Origin: Flavobacterium tegetincola DSM 22377 | GTDB taxonomy: Bacteria > Bacteroidota > Bacteroidia > Flavobacteriales > Flavobacteriaceae | Assembly (NCBI RefSeq): GCF_000425485.1 | Contig: NZ_KE384388.1 | Coordinates: forward strand, 62,001-126,000 | Length of the DNA stretch: 64,000 nt | Direction: 5' to 3' | Shown: positions 56,841 through 64,000 of the stretch, one piece after another | How the letters are laid out: the number at the start of each line of letters is the position of its first letter | Numbering within the stretch: position 1 is the stretch's first letter | Program-made: the position numbers and the translations under genes | The notes under the pieces: generated by a model | The model's database searches: none | Seen by the model: the letters and a program-made list of their open reading frames with translations, nothing else | Told to the model about the DNA's origin: nothing

Positions 56841-56957
56841 AGCAGAAGAGTAAGTGCCTTGGGACTTTGAGATTTAGGACAAGAAAATGCTGTTATTTTG
56901 AATACCGCTGCAATAAATGCATTTAGATTTAACGCTCCGAAAATTGACGAAATGTAA
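56841..56957 (+). pseudogene. Remnant of a protein-coding 3' end
   Basis: One frame reads SRRVSALGL, an in-frame TGA at 56868, then DLGQENAVILNTAAINAFRF and NAPKIDEM before TAA. The amino-acid make-up looks protein-like but there is no start or upstream domain, so it is probably a decayed gene end. The rest of the 56531-57066 stretch is AT-rich and shows no gene or strong structure. Confidence 0.3.
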
Positions 56958-57066
56958 TAACTGAATAAAAAAGTAACTAAAAGCATCTCTATAAATTTAG
57001 TACTTTAGCAACTTAATATTGATTGAAGAAGAATAATGAAACTGAAAGCAAAAAATATCGCTTGAA

Positions 57067-57282
57067 TTGGAAAATTATCAACAAATCACAAGGGAAAATT
57101 TTATGAAATTCTTTCGGGATGATGATGAATTAAATAAATTATCTGTTGATGACAGAGTTGAAATATTTAGAACAATTCTCGCAGGAAGTTCAGATTTAAC
57201 AAAAGATTTATTGAATGAAATTTTAGCTGATTATTCTGTCTCTAATTTTGAAGTGATACAGTCAGAAAATGGTAAAAAGTAA
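57067..57282 (+). CDS. Small acidic protein before the HNH gene
   Basis: A 71-residue, mostly helical protein (FRDDDELNKLSVDDRVEIFR) with no signal peptide. The start is a TTG at 57067, or an ATG at 57103. It overlaps the HNH gene start by 14 bp, suggesting coupling. I recognise no family. It could be a companion or immunity-like protein of the nuclease; that is speculation. Confidence 0.5.
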   Translation: MENYQQITRENFMKFFRDDDELNKLSVDDRVEIFRTILAGSSDLTKDLLNEILADYSVSNFEVIQSENGKK

Positions 57283-58036
57283 TAATTGGACAAGAGAACA
57301 AACTATTGTAGCTTTCAATGTATATTGCAAAATTCCTTTTAAAAGTAGTAGTAAAACAAATCCTACTATCATAAAGTATGCTAATATAATTGGTCGAAGT
57401 CCTTCGGCACTAAATATGAAAGTTGGAAATTTTGGAAGATTAGACCCCGACCTATAAAGGCAAGGTATAGTCGGATTAGGAAATGGAAGTAAACTTGATG
57501 AGATTATTTGGAATGAATTTAATGGTAACTGGGAAAGATTAGCATTTGAAAGCGAAATGCTTATAGCTCAATTTCAAAGTAAGTCCCTTGAAGAAATTGG
57601 TGAATTTGATTTAGATAGTTTGCCAGTAGGGAAAGAGAGGGAAGCTCTAATAAAAATAAGAGTAAATCAATCATTTTTCAGAAGTACTATTCTTTCATCC
57701 TATAATCAGAAATGTTGTATAACTGGATTGTCAATACCAGATTTTTTAGTGGCAAGTCACATTGTTCCTTGGAAGGCAAATGAATTAAATAGATTAAATC
57801 CTCATAACGGTTTGTGTTTGAATTCAATTCATGACAAAGCATTTGATCGAGGTTTCATTACAGTTACACCAGATTTTAAGATTTTAGTATCGAAATATTT
57901 TGATGACTATTCAAATGATTTTGCAGTCAGAGATTTTTTTTTAAAATTTCAAAAGCAATCAATTATTCTTCCTGATAAGTTTTTACCATCAAAAGATTTT
58001 TTAGATTGGCATTATGTAAATTTATTTAAACAATGA
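57269..58036 (+). pseudogene. HNH endonuclease gene with in-frame stop
   Basis: The frame reads WTREQTIVAFNVYCKIPF through FGRLDPDL, hits TAA at 57455-57457, and continues in the same frame as RQGIVGLGNGSKLDEIIW to the end at 58036. The C-terminal part has an HNH_2-like domain (KCCITGLSIPDFLVASHIVP, NGLCLNSIHDKAFDRGF). A single base change explains the stop; there is no frameshift. An in-frame ATG at 57557 could allow an N-terminally cut product. Full-length relatives resemble restriction-type nucleases. Confidence 0.8.
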
Positions 58037-58196
58037 TGGAGAAATTTATAGAGAGAATGGAGAATTATTCTTTAAATTAAATTTGCAAATTCGATTTAAG
58101 TAAGTAATTTATAAACCTTCGCATCGGAGAATATTCTTCACAAGCTGACTCGAAAAGCAATTTTCATCCATTTGTCAAAATCAAAATCTGGTTCTC

Positions 58197-58736
58197 ATGA
58201 AATCCCTACTATTCCTCCTCCTCAGCATATTTTCTTTATTAAGTACCAATACCACCGCTCAAAACACAATACAAAACAAGAAACTAAATCCCGGTATAGA
58301 AAACGAAGTTTCCACCATTATCCTCATCAGACACGCAGAGAAAGCCGAAGCCCATTCGAAAGACCCATCCTTGTCGGATATTGGTAAACAAAGAGCTGAA
58401 GCTTTGGTGCAACTCTTTAAGGATACTCCTATTGCTCTTTTTTATACCACACCTTATAAAAGAACTACAGAAACGATTACTCCAATTGCTAAGGCAAATG
58501 GTAAAGAAGCGCTTACGTATAATCCTTCGGACAAAAACAGTATTGCCGAAATGATCTTGGCGGGTAAAGGCAAAAGAATGCTGATTGCGGGACATTCTAA
58601 TACGATACCGCAAATGGTGAATACTTTAATTGGTAAAAATGAATTTACCACACTAGACGAGAATGATTATGGGAAACTATTTATTGTGGTTTTTAAAGGG
58701 AAGGAACTTATAGATTATAGCGTTCTAAATTATTAA
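58197..58736 (+). CDS. Histidine phosphatase family protein, secreted
   Basis: A 179-residue protein with a signal peptide (about 1-22) and a SixA/phosphoglycerate-mutase-like fold. The phosphohistidine motif is LIRHAEKAE, and the second His is in IAGHSNT. SLSDIGKQRAEAL and TTPYKRTTET fit the family. The signal peptide places it in the periplasm or outer membrane. Substrate unknown. Confidence 0.87.
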   Translation: MKSLLFLLLSIFSLLSTNTTAQNTIQNKKLNPGIENEVSTIILIRHAEKAEAHSKDPSLSDIGKQRAEALVQLFKDTPIALFYTTPYKRTTETITPIAKANGKEALTYNPSDKNSIAEMILAGKGKRMLIAGHSNTIPQMVNTLIGKNEFTTLDENDYGKLFIVVFKGKELIDYSVLNY

Positions 58737-58876
58737 TTTCCAAACTGCTATTGATTTGCATTGGATAAGATAACATAGTAAATAGGAACTTGCCGTGAAG
58801 ATTTAGTTTCGGACGTACTATTAAATGAGGTAAGGTTTTAGATAAATGTTGTAAGAATTGAGCTATTGAGATTTTA

Positions 58877-58884
58877 TAGTTTTG
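58877..58884 (+). promoter_or_regulatory. Putative -7 box for the 58.9-kb outer-membrane gene
   Basis: TAGTTTTG fits TAnnTTTG; a TTG at 58858 lies 16 bp upstream. Start codon is 58 bp downstream. Confidence 0.45.
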
Positions 58885-58942
58885 TATAAGATTTAATTAC
58901 AGACCGTAATTATTCAAATTTTAAACCTTAAAATAAAACACT

Positions 58943-59575
58943 ATGAAAACAAAATTTTTAACAGCCGCTGCATTAATTTGCACATTTTTCTATTCAAATG
59001 CACAAGTGAACACGATGAACAGCGACATGGATCAAGAAATGAACTCGTCTAAAGGGATGACTTTCGAGCAAGGTAACATGTTTGCAGAAGGGGGTCTTAA
59101 AATTACAACGGGTGGAGATGAAGATTCTTACGCAGTAAACGCAAAAATTGGTTACTTCTTAAGTCCTAAAGTAGCCGTTGGAGGTCAAGCTTCTTTTGGA
59201 AGTCTTGAAAATGATGCATCAGATATTAAAACAGATGTATTTGGAATTGGTGCTTTTGCTCGTTACTACTTCTTAGAGTTAGATAGTAAACGATTTAAAG
59301 CATATGGTGAAGCTGGCTTAGGATATGGTAAAAACAAAACTAAACTTGCTGGAACTACAATTGATAATGATAACAGTGTAACAGCTGATATTAACTTAGG
59401 ATTGAACTACTTCTTTACTAAAAACTTTGCTGCAACATTTACGTTAGCAAATATTTTATCGTACAACAGTGTATCTCCAGAAGACGGTGACTCAGTTAAC
59501 GAATTTGAATTGAATGTAAATTTATTTGAAAACATCTTTGCTCAACCACAATTTGGAATTATGTACAAGTGGTAA
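58943..59575 (+). CDS. Outer-membrane beta-barrel protein, OmpW/Opr-like
   Basis: A 210-residue protein. A signal peptide (cleaved near residue 21, SNAQ) is followed by an eight-stranded-barrel-like pattern (AEGGLKITTG, KIGYFLSPKVAVGGQASFG, AYGEAGLGYG, FGIMYKW). It ends in an aromatic residue, as outer-membrane barrels do. It probably forms a small channel or structural barrel. It has its own putative promoter and a strong terminator. Confidence 0.82.
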   Translation: MKTKFLTAAALICTFFYSNAQVNTMNSDMDQEMNSSKGMTFEQGNMFAEGGLKITTGGDEDSYAVNAKIGYFLSPKVAVGGQASFGSLENDASDIKTDVFGIGAFARYYFLELDSKRFKAYGEAGLGYGKNKTKLAGTTIDNDNSVTADINLGLNYFFTKNFAATFTLANILSYNSVSPEDGDSVNEFELNVNLFENIFAQPQFGIMYKW

Positions 59576-59598
59576 AATCACAACTGCATTAAATAATA

Positions 59599-59634
59599 AA
59601 AACCGTTTCAATATCTTTTTGAAACGGTTTTTTA
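59599..59634. terminator. Bidirectional terminator
   Basis: AAACCGTTTCA and TGAAACGGTTT pair perfectly and have A- and T-runs on either side. It lies between the convergent outer-membrane protein and ABC/M1 genes. Confidence 0.8.
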
Positions 59635-59645
59635 CTTTTAAAACC

Positions 59646-59676
59646 AAACCCTTCAAATTATACATTTGAAGGGTTT
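59646..59676. terminator. Second hairpin of the convergent terminator region
   Basis: AAACCCTTCAAA pairs perfectly with TTTGAAGGGTTT. It lies 22 bp from the ABC/M1 stop and probably ends that minus-strand transcript. Confidence 0.7.
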
Positions 59677-59697
59677 GTTGCTACTATTATAACGGTA

Positions 59698-62600
59698 CTA
59701 TAACTTCTTACGGTTGTCGTTAGAATCAGTGTCTATTAATTTATTGTAGGGATCAACACCCACTTCTGTTGGTTTTTCTTTTACAATTATGGAAACTTTA
59801 TTACTGATTTTATCAATTTTATATTTCTCATTGTACAATTCATTTTCCAACTCGTACGCTCCTTTTTTAATCTTTTCACCAAAGACACCTACTTCGATGT
59901 AATCATTTAAAGGATAGGATTCGATGGTAGGTTTGCCATCATAGGTCAAAGTTTTACCTTTTTCATCCGTAAATATTTTCTTTCCTTTATCCGAAGATCG
60001 GTATTTGGAAACCAAGAATGTGATGTCCACTTGGTACGTTCCATCTGCCAATTTCTTTGACGTTACTTTTTCAACTTTGTTGTCGTATAAAGTTATGTTT
60101 GCAAACATGTCGTCTATTAAATACTGGTATTTCTCCGGTGTTCCGCGACGGATGTGCTGTACAAATTCAATCGAGTTGGTGTAAGGTGCTTCCTGAAACG
60201 CGTACTCTTTTACATATCCTTTTAAGATGTTGTTGAAATTCTTTTCGCCTAAGTAATCACTCATCGCATAAAGCACTAATGAACCTTTCTGGTAATGAAT
60301 GTACTGTTGGTTTTCATTAAACATCAATGCATTTTCATTTTTCCATTCAAAAGTTCTTCCTTGTAAATAACCGTCAAGTGCATCTTTCAAGAAGCGACGC
60401 ATTTGCGCTTTACCATACTTTTGCTCTAAAACTTTAAGCGAACTGTATTCTGAAAGTGATTCCGACATTAAAGTGGCTCCTTTTACGTTTGCACCAATTA
60501 CTTGATGAGCCCACCATTGGTGCGCCATTTCATGTGAAATTACAGAGAAAGGATAATCCACGGCATTGGGATCTTCTTCGTCTACTTTGGCAATAAAACC
60601 AATCGCTTCAGAGAACGGAATGGTATTGGCAAACGATTGTGCAAAAGTTCCCATCGTTCTTGGAAATTCAATAATTCGAGCTTGCGTATGTTGGTACGGG
60701 CTGAAATTTTCTGAATAATACGTTAACGAACGTTTCATGGCATCAATCATTCGGTCCAAATTGTACTCGTGACCTTTGTGGTAGTAAATTTCTAGATTTA
60801 CATTGTTCCACTTGTCTTTTCGCACTTCATATCTACCGGAATTAAAGGCGTAGAAATTCAGCATTTTTTTATCCATTTTATAATGGAAATAGCGTCTTCC
60901 GTCTTTGGTCCATTCTTTTTGAAGGTATCCTGGAGCAATGGCAATTTGATCATCAGAAGTACTCACTGTAGTTTCAAAGGTAATCCAATCGGCATTATCT
61001 GAAATGTACGTGTTTTGACGCGCTTTTAAATCATCAGTTGCCGCCATGCGTTCTTTTGCAGGCAAGTTGTACTTTTTACGTACTTCATTATCGCTCAGTT
61101 CTGAATCGGCAGAATAACCAAAAGAAGGAAACATACTGTTGTTTAAAAATGTCCCGTTTTCAATAACGGGCGATTTGTCTTCTAAAAATGTATTCGGACT
61201 GTTTTTAACTTTAAAATTTACAACCAGTGAGTCTCCCGGAAGCAAAGCTTTGTCCAGTTTATAGATGTCAAAATCATATAAGGTATCGTTAGAAACCAAT
61301 TGGTTTTTTACATCAAAAGAAATCGTTTCTAAATTCCGACCGTGATTGATAAAGATCGAATCAATATTCGTCTCGGATTTGTTTACCATAATGTATTTCA
61401 CACTTGCATCATAGTTGCGTTCTTTTGGAAAAATATTCATCGCTACATTTACATCTACAATGCGAGGTTGCGCATGATTCTGATACTTCTTGTATTTCTT
61501 TTCAAAATCCACGCGCTGCAGCTCCAATTCTTGACTGGAATAATAAGGCTCCTCTGCTGTATCGTGTTGGTAAATAACCGTTCCTAATCCAACAAATGCC
61601 GCTAAAGCAATTAAGGAAGGAATCAAGATAGCAGGTTTCATGCGTCTTCCGGCAATTTGCAAACGTTCTTTAACGCTAGACAATATCCCTCTTCTGAAGA
61701 ACAAAAGTGTAATACCGTACAAAAAGGCAATAAAAAGCAACCAATAGATTTTATAAATAAAGTAGCCGCGGAACGTTCCATATTGGTCCATATCCGAAAA
61801 GCTATAGCCTTGACTTGAGTTAAATCTGAAGATAGGATGTTCAATTCCCAAAGAAGTAATTGCGGGAAGCGCTAGCAACAATACTAAAATCACAAAGAAA
61901 CCTACCAAATAATTTTTGAAAAACGATTGGATAAAAAGCGAAAATCCAATTAAAATTATAAAACTAATTAATTTGAATCCGAAGAGTTCTTTTATATAAT
62001 GTAGGATTTCAAAGTTGTAATAACCGTAATAAACTTGCACCAGCATACAAGAGATCATTCCTAGGAATAAAATGACGATGGTCATTCGCAATAGGGCCAA
62101 AAATTTAGACAGTAGTAATGTCCAGTTTGGAATTGGCGTAGAATCCACCAAATTGTTCATTCGACTGGTGACCGCTAATTGAATTAAATAGCCCGAGAAC
62201 AAAAAGATCAGTATCGTAATGAAAAAATTAAATGTACCTCCCAATAAATCCAATACTTTCCATGTAACCGGATACGTACTAGTTCCAAATAATTCTTGAC
62301 CTAAAGTTGCGCCAGAAATCAGTACAAAAAGAACGAGAATGGCTGCAATGGTAATGAAAATCCAGTTTCTAGTAATCAATCGCAACTCAAAACTAGAAAT
62401 GCTCCAAGCCGTTTTTAGGTTTTGTATAAAGGAATAATCAAAACTTACTTTTGGTAGATTAATATGAATTATGCTTCCAAAATTGTTTTTTACAATGCGT
62501 TCAGCTTTCTTTTTTCGACCAAAAGTTAAAGGCGAATGTGTAAATGAAAATGTAAAGTACAAGCCCACAAAAACCAGCATTGAAATACCAATCCAGATCA

Positions 62601-63342
62601 AACGGTTGTAAAGGATAATTTTTGCTAAAGGGATATTATTGATATTTTGCTCCTCGATAGTCCAATATTTGGTCACGTATTCTAAGGCACTCATTCCGTA
62701 CGGTTCAAATAAGGCAGCCGTGTATTGATTTTCCATGTCGTTGGTAAGATTCCCCAACAAGGCTTGGATAATAAACAATAAAATAACAAAGATAAAACCG
62801 ATATATACATTTCGCGTAAGCGTTACCAAAGCAAAAATGATGGTTCCAATAAAGAAAATATTAGGAATTACAAAGATGACATACGCTTGAAAGTAGGACC
62901 AAATGTTGATGGGACCCAATAAACTTTCATTAGCAAAAGGCAAAACCGTGGCCAATAAAAAGCCCAATCCAATACTGAAGGTAATGATGATGGTGATTAA
63001 AAAACCACTCAAAAACTTCCCGACCAAATAATCAAATTTATTGAACGGATACGAAAATAAAATGGTATGTGTATTGTATTTAAAATCCCTGTAAACGGTA
63101 GCACCAATTACGGTTGGAATGATGAAATACACCAGTTGTGACAATCCATTTAAAATGGCATTTATAGCGATTGGCGAATTGACAATCGTGTTAGAAGCGG
63201 TAGTAGCTCCTAAAAAATCAAAGTATCCCGTTGCAGAAGCCATGATAAAAAAGGCAATTACAAAGAATAAGGCAAAGTAAAGATAAAAAGATATGTTTCC
63301 GAACCATCTTTTAAATTCGAATGAAAATATGGTGGCTAGCAT
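59698..63342 (-). CDS. ABC permease fused to M1-family aminopeptidase
   Basis: A 1214-residue membrane protein. Residues 1-270 and about 310-610 each hold about six helices of the ABC-2 permease kind. From about 640 a periplasm-facing domain has an M1 gluzincin site: HEMAHQWWAHQ near residue 934 plus ATLMSESLSEYSS giving the third zinc ligand. The C-terminal part is a beta/helical M1 tail. The ABC ATPase gene overlaps its start by 1 bp (TAATG). The system may export a peptide and trim it, or process periplasmic peptides. Fusions of this kind are known as a family but, to my knowledge, are functionally undefined. Confidence 0.9.
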   Translation of the reverse strand: MLATIFSFEFKRWFGNISFYLYFALFFVIAFFIMASATGYFDFLGATTASNTIVNSPIAINAILNGLSQLVYFIIPTVIGATVYRDFKYNTHTILFSYPFNKFDYLVGKFLSGFLITIIITFSIGLGFLLATVLPFANESLLGPINIWSYFQAYVIFVIPNIFFIGTIIFALVTLTRNVYIGFIFVILLFIIQALLGNLTNDMENQYTAALFEPYGMSALEYVTKYWTIEEQNINNIPLAKIILYNRLIWIGISMLVFVGLYFTFSFTHSPLTFGRKKKAERIVKNNFGSIIHINLPKVSFDYSFIQNLKTAWSISSFELRLITRNWIFITIAAILVLFVLISGATLGQELFGTSTYPVTWKVLDLLGGTFNFFITILIFLFSGYLIQLAVTSRMNNLVDSTPIPNWTLLLSKFLALLRMTIVILFLGMISCMLVQVYYGYYNFEILHYIKELFGFKLISFIILIGFSLFIQSFFKNYLVGFFVILVLLLALPAITSLGIEHPIFRFNSSQGYSFSDMDQYGTFRGYFIYKIYWLLFIAFLYGITLLFFRRGILSSVKERLQIAGRRMKPAILIPSLIALAAFVGLGTVIYQHDTAEEPYYSSQELELQRVDFEKKYKKYQNHAQPRIVDVNVAMNIFPKERNYDASVKYIMVNKSETNIDSIFINHGRNLETISFDVKNQLVSNDTLYDFDIYKLDKALLPGDSLVVNFKVKNSPNTFLEDKSPVIENGTFLNNSMFPSFGYSADSELSDNEVRKKYNLPAKERMAATDDLKARQNTYISDNADWITFETTVSTSDDQIAIAPGYLQKEWTKDGRRYFHYKMDKKMLNFYAFNSGRYEVRKDKWNNVNLEIYYHKGHEYNLDRMIDAMKRSLTYYSENFSPYQHTQARIIEFPRTMGTFAQSFANTIPFSEAIGFIAKVDEEDPNAVDYPFSVISHEMAHQWWAHQVIGANVKGATLMSESLSEYSSLKVLEQKYGKAQMRRFLKDALDGYLQGRTFEWKNENALMFNENQQYIHYQKGSLVLYAMSDYLGEKNFNNILKGYVKEYAFQEAPYTNSIEFVQHIRRGTPEKYQYLIDDMFANITLYDNKVEKVTSKKLADGTYQVDITFLVSKYRSSDKGKKIFTDEKGKTLTYDGKPTIESYPLNDYIEVGVFGEKIKKGAYELENELYNEKYKIDKISNKVSIIVKEKPTEVGVDPYNKLIDTDSNDNRKKL

Positions 63343-64000
63343 TATACAAGTTCTTTTTTAAGTGCGACAAAATAAACGTCTTCCAATCCTGGTTTTGCAG
63401 AAACAAAGGTTTCATCCGGTTGAAATTCACTGTGAACGCGTATGTTTAAAGTATTGTCTTGGTTGTAATTAGACGAAATAATATTATATTTTAAAGAGAA
63501 AGCTTCAAAATCGGCGCGTTCTACAATGCGCATCCAGAGTTTGCCTTCCAATTCTTTTTCTGCAGCGTCAGGAGTTCCTCGGTAGAGAATTTGACCGCCG
63601 TTTAAAATAGCCAATTCATGACACAATTCCTTCACGTCGTCCACAATGTGTGTAGAAAAAATAACGGTATGGTTGGTTCCAATTTCGCGCAAAACATTTA
63701 GAAAACGATGGCGTTCTGCAGGGTCCAAACCAGCGGTTGGTTCATCCACAATAATTAATTTAGGATTGTTTAAAAGCAATTGTGCAATTCCAAAACGTTG
63801 TTTCATTCCACCAGAATAGCCAGAAACACTTTTATGACGCACGTCCCAAAGATTGGTAACTTCCAATACTTCTTTAATAATTTTCTTACGATCGGAAGCA
63901 GTAGAAATACCTTTTAGTCGAGAAAAATAGTCCAATAATTTTTCAGCCGACATGTTGGGATACACGCCAAATTCTTGTGGTAAATAACCTAAAATTTTTC
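63342..64000 (-). CDS. ABC transporter ATPase, N-terminus outside window
   Basis: The frame stays open to the window end, reading KILGYLPQEFGVYPNMSAEK before the ATP-site region; a GTG at 63965 is internal. The signature motif is SGYSGGMKQRFGIAQ, Walker B is LIIVDEPTAGLD, and the switch His is in FSTHIVDD. Walker A lies beyond the window. It pairs with the permease-M1 fusion through a 1-bp overlap. Confidence 0.92.
   Translation of the reverse strand, partial: KILGYLPQEFGVYPNMSAEKLLDYFSRLKGISTASDRKKIIKEVLEVTNLWDVRHKSVSGYSGGMKQRFGIAQLLLNNPKLIIVDEPTAGLDPAERHRFLNVLREIGTNHTVIFSTHIVDDVKELCHELAILNGGQILYRGTPDAAEKELEGKLWMRIVERADFEAFSLKYNIISSNYNQDNTLNIRVHSEFQPDETFVSAKPGLEDVYFVALKKELV

Noticed and set aside
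55554..58736. Integrated prophage or complete defence system
   Set aside because: Despite an XRE-like regulator and a broken HNH gene there is no integrase, methylase, structural phage gene or attachment repeat.

Overview
The window is a stretch of chromosome from a Flavobacterium-like member of the Bacteroidota. Five things support this. The DNA is AT-rich. It carries the gliding-motility lipoprotein gene gldH and a protein with a type IX secretion (type B, gliding-motility) C-terminal domain. It encodes GLPGLI-family and carboxypeptidase-regulatory outer-membrane proteins. Promoter boxes fit the Bacteroidota TAnnTTTG pattern. Intergenic repeats are of kinds common in flavobacterial genomes. 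I see no tRNA, rRNA, CRISPR array, prophage or complete insertion sequence.

Layout. 0-5.5 kb: ricT (PSP1) - gldH - penicillin-binding protein 1A, then a two-subunit 3-oxoacid CoA-transferase. 5.7-9.5 kb: a small secreted Cys protein, a GLPGLI protein and a large outer-membrane protein. 9.5-18.7 kb, all minus strand: a stand-alone double-NBD ABC ATPase, a DEDDy exonuclease, a T9SS adhesin-like protein, a serine hydrolase, Ogt, DinB, DoxX, AhpD-like and AraC proteins. 18.9-33.7 kb is the heme region. On the minus strand are hemA-hemC-trkH-trkA-hemD-hemE-(unknown)-(AlbA_2 ATPase)-hemF-hemB. On the plus strand, diverging from hemA, are an AraC regulator, hemH, a MATE transporter and hemJ, followed by a histidine kinase and an enoyl-CoA hydratase. 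Together these cover the C5 heme pathway from glutamyl-tRNA to protoheme except HemL. 36-44.4 kb: lipid and central metabolism (plsC, acyl-ACP desaturase, HD hydrolase, pyk, IPExxxVDY protein, rnc, fabF, acpP, purN, rnhA). 45-50 kb: a PfkB kinase, a long amidophosphoribosyltransferase, a repeat-dense patch around a GIY-YIG gene, and a DUS-family enzyme. 50.4-52.5 kb: a translationally coupled pair, a TIGR03915-like protein and a TIGR03916-like radical SAM protein, of unknown DNA-related function. 53.5-58.7 kb: lepA, an outer-membrane protein between duplicated terminators, and a decaying island with an XRE-like regulator, a protein remnant and an HNH nuclease broken by an in-frame stop. 58.9-64 kb: an outer-membrane protein and an ABC system whose permease is fused to an M1 aminopeptidase.

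Most notable non-coding signal: four intergenic elements (4.03, 18.80, 48.28 and 53.37 kb) share one layout, with conserved flanks around a hairpin whose arms differ completely in sequence but still pair. They look like one structured RNA family, possibly Rfam Flavo-1. A second hotspot is 48.2-49.2 kb, where a GIY-YIG gene sits among REP-like 23-bp repeats and its 3' end has been tandemly copied in 150-bp units.
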